Shown here: one piece after another, positions 43,340-52,407 of the stretch
Position numbering within the stretch: position 1 is the first letter of the stretch
How the letters are laid out: every line of letters begins with the position of its first letter
Assembly: GCA_039029735.1 (NCBI GenBank)
Contig: JBCCFL010000009.1
Location: forward strand, 1-64,000
Origin: CADEDH01 sp039029735
GTDB lineage: Bacteria; Actinomycetota; Acidimicrobiia; Acidimicrobiales; SZUA-35
DNA: 64,000 nt
Direction: 5' to 3'
Made by a program: the position numbers and the translations under genes
The notes under the pieces: model-generated
What the model was told of the DNA's origin: nothing
The model's database searches: none
What the model saw: only the letters and a program-made list of their open reading frames with translations

Positions 43340-44461
43340 TCAGCGACGGTCCCATACGAGGCGACCGCCGACGAACGTCATGACCACCTGGCCTTCGTCG
43401 TCGAGGGCCACGAGGTCGGCGCGCCGGCCAATCTCGATACGGCCGCGGTCGGGTAGACCGAGGCACCGGGCCGGGATCTCGGTGACGGCAGCCACCGCGT
43501 CGGCCAGGCCGCACCCGGTGAACGCCACGAGATTTCGCACCGCCATGTCGAGGCCCACAGTCGATCCGGCGAGCCGCCCGTCGTAGAGCCGCACGGCATC
43601 GCCGGTGGCACCACTGGCAACGGTGCCCATGAAGGCCACGGCATCGCTCACGGCGATGATCCGCCCCGCCGCCGCCTGCCAGGCGAGAGCCACCATCTCG
43701 GGCGACACATGCACGCCGTCGACGATCAGGGTGGCGTAGACCCGATTGTCGACGAGCAGGGCTGCCGCCATCCCCGGGTCGCGGTGATGCAGGCCCGACA
43801 TTGCGTTGTAGAGGTGGCTGCCCACGGTGACTCCGGCGTCGAAGGCCACCCGCCCCTGCGCCGCAGTGGCCTCGGTGTGCCCCGCCGCAACCACCACACC
43901 CTGACCGCGCAGTTCCTCGACCATGTCGTGGGCGCCGGCCAACTCAGGGGCGAGGGTCACCATCCGCACGCCGTGGGCCGGGTTGTACTCGGTCGGCACC
44001 TCACGAGGAATCGGCTGGAGCAGCTCACGGCTGTGGGCACCGTGGCGAGACGGCGCCAGCCAGGGGCCCTCCATGTGCCAGCCGAGCGGATCGGCGCCGA
44101 GGTAGTTGCCCTGGGCCGGGCCGCCGGTGCGCCAGGCGCTGAGGGCCTCGCGGCGCCGACTGAAGCCGTTCGTGGTGAGCGTCGGGAGGAACGAGGTGAC
44201 CCCCACCTCCACCAGCCGCTCGCCCAGTGCCCACACGGTGGTGGGATCGCGTTGGAGGTCGAGCCCCCAGCCCCCGTTTATCTGCAGGTCGATGTATCCG
44301 GGCACGAGCCGGAGGCCCGTGGCATCGACCACGCTGCCATCGGGGGCCGCCGCATCGGAGATCACTCCGTCGACGATGTTGAGATCGAACTCCTGCCAGC
44401 CGTTCGGGGTGAGCACATCGGCCCCGAACAGCAGATGAGACCGCACCATGTCATCCGCCAT
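43340..44461 (-). CDS. nagA: N-acetylglucosamine-6-phosphate deacetylase
   Basis: 373 aa amidohydrolase: VPGYIDLQINGGWGLDLQ, HMEGPWLAP (metal Glu), VVAAGHTEATAAQ, GSHLYNAMSGLHHRDPG, TLIVDGVHVSPE and VSDAVAFMG with the catalytic Asp. It deacetylates GlcNAc-6-P in amino-sugar recycling. ATG at 44461. It follows the carboxyltransferase gene by 18 nt on the same strand. Confidence 0.9.
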   Translation of the reverse strand: MADDMVRSHLLFGADVLTPNGWQEFDLNIVDGVISDAAAPDGSVVDATGLRLVPGYIDLQINGGWGLDLQRDPTTVWALGERLVEVGVTSFLPTLTTNGFSRRREALSAWRTGGPAQGNYLGADPLGWHMEGPWLAPSRHGAHSRELLQPIPREVPTEYNPAHGVRMVTLAPELAGAHDMVEELRGQGVVVAAGHTEATAAQGRVAFDAGVTVGSHLYNAMSGLHHRDPGMAAALLVDNRVYATLIVDGVHVSPEMVALAWQAAAGRIIAVSDAVAFMGTVASGATGDAVRLYDGRLAGSTVGLDMAVRNLVAFTGCGLADAVAAVTEIPARCLGLPDRGRIEIGRRADLVALDDEGQVVMTFVGGRLVWDRR

Positions 44462-44479
44462 GTCGACTCCCGTCAGCGA

Positions 44480-46009
44480 CTACACCGGAGTCACGCCGTT
44501 GTGGCGCTCGGTGAAGCGTCTCGACTTGTTCTGGGCCAGTCCGATGCGGCGGATGAGGTCCTCGCGGAGGTCCTCGGGTTGGACGATGGCGTCGAAAACC
44601 AGATCGGAGGCCAGGCGGAGTAGATCGACATCCGCTTCATATTCGGCCCGACGAGCCTCGACATAAGCGGCTCGCTCGTCTGGATCCTCGATTGCCCTGA
44701 TCTTGTTGTAGTACACGGCGTTCACAGCCGGTTCGGGCCCCATCACCGCGATCTGCGCCGTTGGCAGCGCCAGGGTGGCTTCTGGCTCGAATGCGGGCCC
44801 GCACATGGCGTAGAGGCCGGCGCCGTAGCATTTGCGCAGGATCACGCAGATCTTGGGCACCGTGGCCTCGGAGACGGCCGAGATCATCTTGGCACCGTGA
44901 CGGATGATGCCCTGGCGTTCCACCTCGGTGCCGATCATGAACCCGGGCACGTCGGCCAGGAAGATGAGCGGCACGTTGAACGCGTTGCACAAGGTGATGA
45001 ACCGGGTGGCCTTGTCGGCAGTGTCGGTGAACAGCACACCGCCCTTGATGGCCGGGTTGTTCGCCACGAACCCCACCGGGTGGCCCTCGAAGCGACCGAA
45101 GCCCACCACCATCTCCGGCGCGAACAGCGGCTTGATCTCGAAGAACGAGTCGGTGTCGACCAGGCCCTCGATCACCCGGTGCACGTCGTAGCCGGACTTG
45201 TCGTCGTCGGGTACGTCGCCGGTGATCAGCGGGCGCTCGGGGGCCGACCACTGCTCCCACGGCGGCGGCGTGCGGAAGTTGGTCGGGAGGTACGACAGGT
45301 AGGTGCGGGCGGCCTCGATGGCGCTCTCGTCGTCGGGGAAGAGGTTGTCGCCCACGCCCGACACGGTGGTGTGCATCCGGGCACCACCCATCTCGTCGAG
45401 CGACACCACCTCGCCGATCACCTCTTCGGCCATCCGGGGCGAGCCGAGGTACATCGAGGCGTTGCCTTCCACCATGAAGATCACGTCGCAGAAGCTCGGG
45501 ATGTAGGCGCCACCGGCGGCGGAGGGCCCGAACAGGCAACAGACCTGGGGCACGCGGCCCGACAGCCGAACCTGGTTGTAGAAGATGCGCCCGGCGCCAC
45601 GCCGACCGGGAAACAGCTCGACCTGGTCGGTGATGCGGGCGCCGGCCGAGTCGACCAGCCAGGCGATGGGCATCTCTTCTTTCAGCGCGGCCTCGGTGAG
45701 ACGCACGATCTTCTCCACCGTGCGGGCACCCCAGGAGCCGGCCTTCACGGTGGGGTCGTTGGCCATGATGGCAACGGGGCGGCCGTCGACCAGGGCCCGC
45801 CCGGTGACCACACCGTCGGCGGGCAGGTCGTCGGTGGGGGCGTTGGCGTTGGCGAGGAGGCCGTCCTCGACAAAGGAGCCCTCATCGACGAGCAGGGCGA
45901 TTCGGTCGCGAACGAACAGCTTGTTCTGGCTCGCCAGCTTCTCGCCGAGGGCGGCGAGGTTGCCTTGTTTGGCCCGCTCCAGGGCGGAACGGATCGAGTC
46001 GCTACTCAC
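44480..46009 (-). CDS. acyl-CoA carboxylase carboxyltransferase (beta) subunit
   Basis: 509 aa, with two crotonase-like halves: WLVDSAGARITDQVELFPG, QVCCLFGPSAAGGAYIPSFCDVIFMVEG in the first, and FLADVPGFMIGTEVERQGIIRHGAKM and RKCYGAGLYAMCGPAF in the second. It transfers carboxyl from biotin to an acyl-CoA (propionyl-, acetyl- or methylcrotonyl-type cannot be told). No biotin carboxylase subunit is nearby. GTG at 46009 chosen; a TTG at 46027 adds six residues. Confidence 0.9.
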   Translation of the reverse strand: MSSDSIRSALERAKQGNLAALGEKLASQNKLFVRDRIALLVDEGSFVEDGLLANANAPTDDLPADGVVTGRALVDGRPVAIMANDPTVKAGSWGARTVEKIVRLTEAALKEEMPIAWLVDSAGARITDQVELFPGRRGAGRIFYNQVRLSGRVPQVCCLFGPSAAGGAYIPSFCDVIFMVEGNASMYLGSPRMAEEVIGEVVSLDEMGGARMHTTVSGVGDNLFPDDESAIEAARTYLSYLPTNFRTPPPWEQWSAPERPLITGDVPDDDKSGYDVHRVIEGLVDTDSFFEIKPLFAPEMVVGFGRFEGHPVGFVANNPAIKGGVLFTDTADKATRFITLCNAFNVPLIFLADVPGFMIGTEVERQGIIRHGAKMISAVSEATVPKICVILRKCYGAGLYAMCGPAFEPEATLALPTAQIAVMGPEPAVNAVYYNKIRAIEDPDERAAYVEARRAEYEADVDLLRLASDLVFDAIVQPEDLREDLIRRIGLAQNKSRRFTERHNGVTPV

Positions 46010-46039
46010 GCATAGATGTTGCCACAACCACGAGCCCGA

Positions 46040-46708
46040 TCACGCGCTCTCGGTGCCGGCGAGTTGGCGTTCGAGGATCTGGATGAACAGCTCTGGCTGC
46101 TGGGCGCCGGGAACGGCCACCTTGCGGTTGAACACGAACGTTGGCACGCCGGTGAGGCCGTTGTCGGCGGCGAACTCGAGCTGGGCCGCCACCTCGTCGC
46201 GCCCGGCGTCGCCCTGGAGCCAGGCCCTGGCCTCTTCGGCGTCGATTCCCACCTCTGCGGCCAGGGCGACCAGCTCCTCGACGGTGCCGATCGCCTTGCC
46301 CTCGGTGAAGTAGGCGGCCATGAGCCGCTCCTTCAGCTCGTACTGATTTCCCAGCTTCTCGCCGAGCACCAGCAGACGGTGGGCGAGGATCGTGTTGGAC
46401 CGCTGGGCGATGTCCATCTTGAACTCGAGCCCCTCGCCGGCGGCCTCGGTGGTGACCTTGTCGAAGATGGCTGTGGCCGCGTCGGCGCCGCCGAACTTCT
46501 TCTCGTAGGCCTCTCGCACCGGTAACGACTCACCGACAGGGGCGGTCGGGTCGAGCAGGAACGCCCGATAGCGAATGTCGACCTCCACGTCGGGATGCTC
46601 GGCCCCGAAGGTCTCGAGGGCAGACTCGAAGCGCCGCTTGCCGATGTAGCACCACGGGCACACGACGTCGGACCACACTTCGACGGTGATGGTGGAGGTG
46701 TCGCTCAT
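46040..46708 (-). CDS. DsbA-family (FrnE-like) oxidoreductase
   Basis: 222 aa thioredoxin-fold protein with CPWC at 17-20 (VWSDVVCPWCYIGKRRF), the inserted helical domain (about 75-165) and cis-Pro loop GLTGVPTFVF. No signal peptide, so cytoplasmic: a FrnE/HCCA-isomerase-like protein, not a periplasmic disulfide oxidase. The start overlaps the acyl-CoA synthetase stop by 4 bp (ATGA). Confidence 0.88.
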   Translation of the reverse strand: MSDTSTITVEVWSDVVCPWCYIGKRRFESALETFGAEHPDVEVDIRYRAFLLDPTAPVGESLPVREAYEKKFGGADAATAIFDKVTTEAAGEGLEFKMDIAQRSNTILAHRLLVLGEKLGNQYELKERLMAAYFTEGKAIGTVEELVALAAEVGIDAEEARAWLQGDAGRDEVAAQLEFAADNGLTGVPTFVFNRKVAVPGAQQPELFIQILERQLAGTESA

Positions 46709-48348
46709 GCCGTCTCGATTCCAGCTGCGGCCTCGAGCCCGAAGTGCTCGATGGCCTGATCACGTAGTTTGAACTTCTGGATCTTGCCGGTGACGGTCAT
46801 CGGGAACTCGGCGGTGGTGGCCACGTAGCGGGGCACCTTGTAGTGGGCGATGCGACCCTGGCAGTACTCCTTGACCTCGGCCACGGTGAGATCTTCACCG
46901 TCCTCGGTCTGGATCCAGGCCATGATCTCCTCGCCGTACTTCTCGTCGGGCACGCCCACAACCTGCACGTCGCGGATGCGGGGATGGGCGTAGAGGAACT
47001 CCTCGACCTCGCGGGGATACACGTTCTCGCCGCCGCGGATGATCATGTCCTTCGAGCGGCCGACGATGTTCACGTAGCCCTCCACGTCCATCTCGGCGAG
47101 GTCGCCGGTGTGCATCCACCCGTCGGCGTCAATTGCCTCGGCCGTGCGGGCCGCATCCTCCCAGTAGCCGATCATCACCGAGTAGCCCCGCGTGCAGAAC
47201 TCGCCGGGCTGGCCTCGCTCGACCGTGGCGCCGGATTCGGGGTCGACGATCTTGACCTCAACGTGGGGATGCACCCGGCCCACTGAGCCGACCCGCTTGT
47301 CGATCGGGTCGTCGGTGGCGGTCTGAGTGGAGACCGGTGATGTTTCGGTCATGCCGTAGCAGATCGTGACTTCATCCATGTTCATCCGCTCGATGCACTG
47401 CTTCATCACCTCAACCGGGCACGGCGAGCCGGCCATGATCCCGGTGCGCAGCGCCCCGAGGTCGTATGACTCGAACTCGGGCAGGGCCAGCATGGCGATG
47501 AACATGGTGGGTACGCCGTAGAGGCTGGTGCAGCGCTCCTCGGCCACGGCGGCCAGGGTGTCCACCGGGTCGAAAGCGTCGGCTGGCACCACGATGGTCG
47601 ACCCGTGGGTGGTGCAGCCGAGGTTGCCCATCACCATGCCGAAGCAGTGGTAGAAGGGCACCGGCACGCACACTCGGTCGTCGGGGGTGTAGCGGCAGCC
47701 CTCGGCCACGAAGAACGCATTGTTCAAGATGTTGCGGTGGCTGAGGGTGGCGCCCTTGGGGTAGCCGGTGGTGCCCGACGTGTACTGGATGTTGATTGGG
47801 TCGTTGTGATCGAGGCCGGCGCTGATCGCATCGAGCTGGTCGACGGTGACATCGGCGCCGGCGGTGAGCAGCCCGGACCAGTCGTCGGTGCCGATGTAGA
47901 CCACCTGCTCCAACGCCGGGAGCTCGGGGCGCACCTCGTCGATCATGGCCACGTAGTCGCTGGTCTTGAAGGTGGTGGCCGACACCAGGCCCTTGCAGCC
48001 CGACTGGTTGAGCGCATACTGCACCTCGTGGGTGCGATAGGCCGGGTTGATGTTGACCAGGATCACCCCGATCCGGGCCGTGGCGTACTGCACCAACACC
48101 CACTCGGCGCAGTTGGGGGCCCAGATGCCAACCCGGTCTCCCTTGACGAAGCCCCGGGCCACCAGGCCCTTGGCCAGCTCGTCGATCCGCTCGGCAAGCT
48201 CGGCGTAGGTCCAGCGGATGCCCTGGTGGCGCACCACGAGCGCCTCACGGTCGCCGTGGGCGGCCACGGTCTGGGCGAGGTTGGCGCTGATGGTCTGTTC
48301 GATCAGCGGCGTCGAGAGCGGACCCGCTGCTTCACTCGAGGTCGACAT
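46705..48348 (-). CDS. fatty-acyl-CoA synthetase (AMP-forming)
   Basis: 547 aa ANL enzyme: INIQYTSGTTGYPKGATLSH, PFYHCFGMVMGNL, ICYGMTETSPVSTQT, GDLAEMDVEGYVNIVGRSKDM and MTVTGKIQKFKLRD with the catalytic Lys. It activates a fatty or similar acid as CoA ester for beta-oxidation. ATG start; gene order on this strand is the 106-aa gene, this gene, the DsbA-like gene, with gaps of 10 nt and -4 nt. Confidence 0.9.
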   Translation of the reverse strand: MSTSSEAAGPLSTPLIEQTISANLAQTVAAHGDREALVVRHQGIRWTYAELAERIDELAKGLVARGFVKGDRVGIWAPNCAEWVLVQYATARIGVILVNINPAYRTHEVQYALNQSGCKGLVSATTFKTSDYVAMIDEVRPELPALEQVVYIGTDDWSGLLTAGADVTVDQLDAISAGLDHNDPINIQYTSGTTGYPKGATLSHRNILNNAFFVAEGCRYTPDDRVCVPVPFYHCFGMVMGNLGCTTHGSTIVVPADAFDPVDTLAAVAEERCTSLYGVPTMFIAMLALPEFESYDLGALRTGIMAGSPCPVEVMKQCIERMNMDEVTICYGMTETSPVSTQTATDDPIDKRVGSVGRVHPHVEVKIVDPESGATVERGQPGEFCTRGYSVMIGYWEDAARTAEAIDADGWMHTGDLAEMDVEGYVNIVGRSKDMIIRGGENVYPREVEEFLYAHPRIRDVQVVGVPDEKYGEEIMAWIQTEDGEDLTVAEVKEYCQGRIAHYKVPRYVATTAEFPMTVTGKIQKFKLRDQAIEHFGLEAAAGIETA

Positions 48349-48357
48349 GGCCCAACC

Positions 48358-48678
48358 CTAGTGGGCGGCTCCGACGGGCTGGTAACGAGCACGATCGGGT
48401 GCGTTGGCGGGGCTCAGACAGGCGTTGGCCAGATCTCGCCCGGCCTGCTCTGAGCCGGCTGGGAGCACGACCACTCGGTCATACCAGCCGCTGCGATCGA
48501 GGGCCTGCACCTGCTCAGCCACCGCGACGGGCGTCGCCACGTCGAAGATCTCGATGTCGGCCTGATCGAGGGCCACGTCGACGAAGCCGCGCTCCACGGC
48601 ATCGGTGGCGGCCGACGCGAGCCGCACCACCCCGATGAGGGGGCTCCGGTCGGTCGTCAAGTCGGGGTGCGCTCGCAT
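48358..48678 (-). CDS. 106-aa protein of unknown function, probably SoxR-controlled
   Basis: MRAHPDLTTDRSPLIGVVRL, then ASAATDAVERGFVDVALDQA and a C-terminal half with WYDRVVVLPAGSEQAGRDLANA. Soluble, alternating helix-strand look, no motif I know. The ATG at 48678 is preferred over ATG 48696 because the SoxR-type promoter's -10 ends 6 nt before it and its expected transcription start is exactly this codon. Likely first gene of an operon with the acyl-CoA synthetase. Confidence 0.6.
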   Translation of the reverse strand: MRAHPDLTTDRSPLIGVVRLASAATDAVERGFVDVALDQADIEIFDVATPVAVAEQVQALDRSGWYDRVVVLPAGSEQAGRDLANACLSPANAPDRARYQPVGAAH

Positions 48679-48684
48679 ACAGGC

Positions 48685-48715
48685 ACCGTAAAACATTAAG
48701 TATGGTTGAAGTCAA
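48685..48715 (-). promoter_or_regulatory. SoxR-like promoter with 19-bp spacer
   Basis: On the minus strand TTGACT (48710-48715), 19 bp, TACGGT (48685-48690). The spacer contains an imperfect dyad (CTTCAA ... TTAATG) like known SoxR boxes. MerR-family activators work on such over-long spacers. It faces away from soxR, whose ATG overlaps the -35. Confidence 0.6.
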
Positions 48716-49152
48716 TGGATGATGATCTGCTCACCATCGGCGATGCAGCCGAGCGGCTCGGGATCGCCACCTCGGCCCTGCGGTTCTACGAGGAGAAGGG
48801 GCTGATCACCTCGCGGCGCACCTCTGGTAACCAGCGGCGCTATGGCCGCGACGTGCTGCGACGGGTGTCGTTCATCCGGGCCGCCCAGCAGGTGGGGCTG
48901 CCGCTGCGGGAGATCCGCGACAGCATCCAGACGCTGCCACCCGAGCGGGCTCCGACCAAGGAGGAATGGGAGCAGTTCGCCGACGCATGGCGGCCCCGGC
49001 TGGAGGAACAGATCAACACCCTCGTCGGCATGCGCGATCGCCTCGCCGGGTGCATCGGGTGCGGCTGTCAAACGCTCGACAGCTGCGAAATCTTCAATCC
49101 CGGCGACCGAGCCGCCGAAGAAGGGCCGGGCGCTCGCTATCTGGTGCCCTGA
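48715..49152 (+). CDS. soxR: redox-sensing MerR-family activator SoxR
   Basis: 145 aa. MerR winged helix at 1-75 (LLTIGDAAERLGIATSALRF; SGNQRRYGRDVLRRV), coiled dimer helix (about 82-112) and the [2Fe-2S] site CIGCGCQTLDSC: C113, C116, C118, C124. SoxR turns on promoters when its cluster is oxidised by redox-cycling compounds. ATG at 48715. The 3' end overlaps convergent plsC by 59 bp. Confidence 0.93.
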   Translation: MDDDLLTIGDAAERLGIATSALRFYEEKGLITSRRTSGNQRRYGRDVLRRVSFIRAAQQVGLPLREIRDSIQTLPPERAPTKEEWEQFADAWRPRLEEQINTLVGMRDRLAGCIGCGCQTLDSCEIFNPGDRAAEEGPGARYLVP

Positions 49153-49864
49153 CTGCGCCGGCCCGGCCGAGAGAGCCGGCCACGGCGTCGTCCTGCACCG
49201 ACTGCAGCTGCTCGGCCAACACCGCTGTGAACTCGCGGAGCCGGCTGCGGCTCACCGATCGGGCGCCCTCGGCGGCGACCGGCGCCGGGATCGGGGGGCC
49301 GACCACGATGGTGACCGTGGAGCGGCGGATCCACATGGCGCCGGGCGGGAACGCCTCGCTGGTACCCGCAATGCCGATCGGCACCACTGGCGCGCCCGTT
49401 CGGGCGGCGAGCCAGGCCGGGCCGTCGAACAACGGCGCAACGACCTCGCCCGAGGTGCGGGTTCCCTCGGGAAACACGATGAGCAGCTCTCCACGATCGA
49501 GCAACATCCGAGCGGCGTTCATCGCCTCGCGATCGGCCTCGGCCCGTCGCACCGGAATGGCACCAAGGGCGGCGCACAGCCAACCAACGCCAGGGGTGGT
49601 GAACAACGATTCTTTGCCGAGGGCCCGCACCCGGCGATCGGTGAGCGGCCCGAGCAGAGCACTGTCGAGGTGAGACCGGTGCACGGGGGCCACGATCACC
49701 GGGCCGGGCTGGTCGAGGTTCTCGATCCCCTCGATGCGCACCCGCAGCCACGGGTACAGGATCCGCCGGATCAGACTCCTGGCGATGCGGTACACCACCA
49801 GCGACGATCGTCGGTCGCCACGCTCCAGTGCACGTCGCTGGAGCTCGTTCGGAGCGGGAGCCAC
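49094..49864 (-). CDS. plsC: 1-acyl-sn-glycerol-3-phosphate acyltransferase
   Basis: 256 aa. Acyltransferase motifs HRSHLDSALLG (HX4D), FPEGTRTSG and VPIGIAGTSEAFPPG. It acylates lysophosphatidate in phospholipid synthesis at the membrane. GTG start at 49864 with TAGAGT 6 nt upstream (leaderless). The C-terminal 60 residues are encoded opposite the soxR 3' end. Confidence 0.88.
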   Translation of the reverse strand: MAPAPNELQRRALERGDRRSSLVVYRIARSLIRRILYPWLRVRIEGIENLDQPGPVIVAPVHRSHLDSALLGPLTDRRVRALGKESLFTTPGVGWLCAALGAIPVRRAEADREAMNAARMLLDRGELLIVFPEGTRTSGEVVAPLFDGPAWLAARTGAPVVPIGIAGTSEAFPPGAMWIRRSTVTIVVGPPIPAPVAAEGARSVSRSRLREFTAVLAEQLQSVQDDAVAGSLGRAGAVRAPDSERPALLRRLGRRD

Positions 49865-49870
49865 ACACCA

Positions 49871-49876
49871 ACTCTA
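49871..49876 (-). promoter_or_regulatory. -10 box, leaderless plsC mRNA
   Basis: TAGAGT on the minus strand, 6 nt before the GTG at 49864. Confidence 0.45.
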
Positions 49877-49939
49877 CGGGCCACCGATCCAACCGCTCCC
49901 GGACCACTCAGCGGCCCAGCGAGGTGCAAGACTACGGAT

Positions 49940-50407
49940 GTGCAGCCATTGCCAGCCGTTGTCCGTCGCTTGTGGAATGTCATCGCCATCGTGCAGGGGG
50001 TCATCGTGGCCCTGATACTCGGCGGGCTCGACGTTGCCTACCGGGTGACCGACGTGTCGGGCCCGAGCGTGCCGCCCGCCGTGGTGCCGCTGGCGGTCGG
50101 GGCCCTCGTCGGCGGGATCGGCCTCGTGTTCGCCACGCTGCGCTACAAGTCGTGGCGCTTCGAGCTCACCGATGAGTGGATCCACGCCCGGTGGGGCGTG
50201 ATCACCCGTCAGACGGCGACGATCCCCCGCAACCGCATCCAGACCCTCACCAGTGAGAACGGCCCGATCGACCGGCTACTCGACCTCACGTCGGTCACCG
50301 TGCACACCGCAGGCTCCGCCGCCCCGAACCTGGCCATCCCCCACCTCAAGGACGAAACGGTGGAATGGCTCCGCTCCGAACTCGCCGTCGGCTCGGCCCA
50401 CCGATGA
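49940..50407 (+). CDS. bacterial PH-domain membrane protein (YdbS-like)
   Basis: 155 aa. Two N-terminal membrane helices (VIAIVQGVIVALILGGL; VVPLAVGALVGGIGLVFA) and one bPH2 domain (RFELTDEWIHARWGVITRQTATIPRNRIQTL). GTG start at 49940 chosen; a longer reading runs into soxR antisense. Its stop overlaps the next gene (ATGA). Such pairs are membrane proteins of unclear role. Confidence 0.82.
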   Translation: MQPLPAVVRRLWNVIAIVQGVIVALILGGLDVAYRVTDVSGPSVPPAVVPLAVGALVGGIGLVFATLRYKSWRFELTDEWIHARWGVITRQTATIPRNRIQTLTSENGPIDRLLDLTSVTVHTAGSAAPNLAIPHLKDETVEWLRSELAVGSAHR

Positions 50408-52008
50408 GCGATCCGGAAGGTCCGACGATCGAGTCGCCCGAGGTGGCGCTGTCGCCCGAGCCGGACGAGGAGCTCGACTGGCGGCGCCCCCATCCGATCA
50501 CGATCGTGGCCGAGGTGCTCCGGGCGGCCCGGTCGATCATCTTCGCCCTTGTGCTGGTGCAGGGCGGCCTGTTCGGCTTCGGATCCCTGGCCGAGCTGGT
50601 GGTGATCGGCGTGCCGCTCGGTGGCGCGATCCTGCGCTGGTACACCACCCGGTACGCCCTCGGCGCCGAGTCGATCCATCACCGCTACGGGCTGCTCGTG
50701 CGCCACAAACAGGTGCTGCCCCGGGCCAACGTGCAGAACGTGGCGTCGAAGGCGGGAATCCTGGCTCGGATGACGTCCATGGTGGAGCTGTCGATCAGCG
50801 ATGCGTCGGCCGACGGCGACATCAACCTGCGGCTGCTCGACAAGGAGGAGGCCGACCGCATCACCACGCTGCTGCGGTCGTCGATGACCATCACCAGCGC
50901 GGCCGCAACCGAGCTCGCACCGCCTGGCACCACCCCGGCGCCGCCGACAGGCGCCCCGGTCGATGTGCCAGTGGCGATCGAGCCGATCGTCGCGCCCAGC
51001 CTCGGCCGGCTTGCGTGGGCGGCCGCCACCGGCGCCGCTGTGGCCGGGTACCTCGTACCGGTGGCCATCTGGCTGGGTGCCCTCGCCATGGCGGTGGTGG
51101 TCTCCTATGACCTGTTGCCGCTCAGCCCGCTCGCCTCGTCGACCCTCGACTCACTCGACCTGCGGAGCACCCTCTCCGAACCACGGATCGAGCTCCTGAC
51201 GATCGCCCTGCCGTTGATGTTGGTGGCCCCGCTGTTGTTCAACCTGCTGGGAATCGCCGTGCGACTGGCCGGCCTGGGTGGCTTCCGGCTCACCGCTGAG
51301 CCCGACCGGCTGCGCATGCAAGCCGGCCTGATCACCGAGGCCCGCTTCGCCGCCCGCCGGGAACGGCTGCAGCAGCTGCGAATCGAGGCGGCCCCGTTTC
51401 AGCGATGGGCCGGGATCGAGACCATCCGCTATGAGACGGCCGACACCGAGGTGGAGTTCAACCCGTCGCCGGCCTACAGCTATCTCGACCCGGCGGCCGA
51501 CACCGGCCGGTGGCGCGATCTCGTGCCGGTGGCGATCGGGCCCGTGCACGTCGAGGCCGTGCCCCCCACCCAGGTGTCGCCCCTCACCGTGCGGCGGCGC
51601 ACCGGGCGGGCCGTCTTCCGGGCGCTGTTCTTCGGCCTCGCGGTGGGAGCGGTCGTGCCCGTGATGGGCGTGGCGTTGTTCCTCGCGCTGGCCGCTTTCG
51701 GCCGCTGGCACGCCGTGCGCACACACCAGCACCTCAGTTACGCCATGGACGACACGTTGCTGTTGGTGCGGTCCGGGGTGTTCACCCGCCGCCTCCAGCT
51801 CGTGCGCCTCGACAAGATCCAACTCGTCCGCAGCTACGCCGGGCTTATCCAGCGGCGGTTCGGCCTTGCGTCCCTCGTGGTGATCACCGCCGGGTCCGGG
51901 GCGCTCGGCCGAGTGGTGATCCCTGATCTCTCAGCCGACGTGGCCGCCGAGTTCCAGGCCCGCCTGGCGAGCCGGGCCCGCCGCACCCCCTTGGCCGACA
52001 CGCTCTGA
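50404..52008 (+). CDS. bacterial PH-domain membrane protein (YdbT-like)
   Basis: 534 aa with three bPH2-type domains separated by membrane helices: about 75-165 (TTRYALGAESIHHRYGLLVR), 290-390 (FRLTAEPDRLRMQAGLITEA) and 440-520 (LSYAMDDTLLLVRSGVFTRR). Proline-rich loop at about 170-200. Partner of the preceding YdbS-like protein; function unknown. ATG at 50404. Its last codons are partly duplicated 85 bp downstream (52076-52099, 21 of 24 bases). Confidence 0.85.
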   Translation: MSDPEGPTIESPEVALSPEPDEELDWRRPHPITIVAEVLRAARSIIFALVLVQGGLFGFGSLAELVVIGVPLGGAILRWYTTRYALGAESIHHRYGLLVRHKQVLPRANVQNVASKAGILARMTSMVELSISDASADGDINLRLLDKEEADRITTLLRSSMTITSAAATELAPPGTTPAPPTGAPVDVPVAIEPIVAPSLGRLAWAAATGAAVAGYLVPVAIWLGALAMAVVVSYDLLPLSPLASSTLDSLDLRSTLSEPRIELLTIALPLMLVAPLLFNLLGIAVRLAGLGGFRLTAEPDRLRMQAGLITEARFAARRERLQQLRIEAAPFQRWAGIETIRYETADTEVEFNPSPAYSYLDPAADTGRWRDLVPVAIGPVHVEAVPPTQVSPLTVRRRTGRAVFRALFFGLAVGAVVPVMGVALFLALAAFGRWHAVRTHQHLSYAMDDTLLLVRSGVFTRRLQLVRLDKIQLVRSYAGLIQRRFGLASLVVITAGSGALGRVVIPDLSADVAAEFQARLASRARRTPLADTL

Positions 52009-52125
52009 GCCCGCAAGGGCGCGGGACGGCTCAGCCGGATACTCCCCGTCTGGGAGCCGCGCTCGCCGTACGCGTTTGGCCGACGCGCTCCGAGCCAGCG
52101 GGGTCTCGTGGCGATGACGCTTCTG

Positions 52126-52154
52126 GTGATTGTGGACCACTGGTCCACAATCAC
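52126..52154. repeat. 29-bp perfect palindrome
   Basis: GTGATTGTGGACCA (52126-52139), C, and its exact complement (52141-52154). It lies in the 189-bp gap between two convergent genes, so a bidirectional terminator is likely; the near-perfect DNA symmetry with a 1-bp centre also fits a protein-binding site. Confidence 0.7.
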
Positions 52155-52197
52155 GGCGAACAGCCCACCCGAGCCCGACGCCCGGCGCCGTTGGCGT

Positions 52198-52407
52198 CTA
52201 TCGCCGGCGCAGGGCCCGTCGCTGGGCGGCCACGAGGCGAGCCCAGCGGTTGTAGGCCACGGCGCACACCCCGAGCACGATCGACAGCCCGAACCACCCG
52301 ATCGTTGAGGCCACGTCACCGTCGACCACGGCGGCCCCGGTTGCGACTGCCCCCAGCATCGCAATCGCAAACACTGCCGCTGAGCTGACAACCATCGAGA
52401 ACGTCAT
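52198..52407 (-). CDS. small two-helix membrane protein
   Basis: 69 aa from ATG 52407 (in-frame starts also at 52416 and GTG 52434). MTFSMVVSSAAVFAIAMLGA, a second helix TIGWFGLSIVLGVCAVAYN and a very basic end WARLVAAQRRALRRR, so the C-terminus is cytoplasmic. No family I can name; resembles small actinobacterial membrane proteins of unknown role. Confidence 0.6.
   Translation of the reverse strand: MTFSMVVSSAAVFAIAMLGAVATGAAVVDGDVASTIGWFGLSIVLGVCAVAYNRWARLVAAQRRALRRR

Noticed and set aside
48842..50407. 521-codon frame joining soxR antisense region to the PH-domain protein
   Set aside because: The first 360 codons overlap soxR and plsC in wrong frames; only the part from 49940 has a domain.
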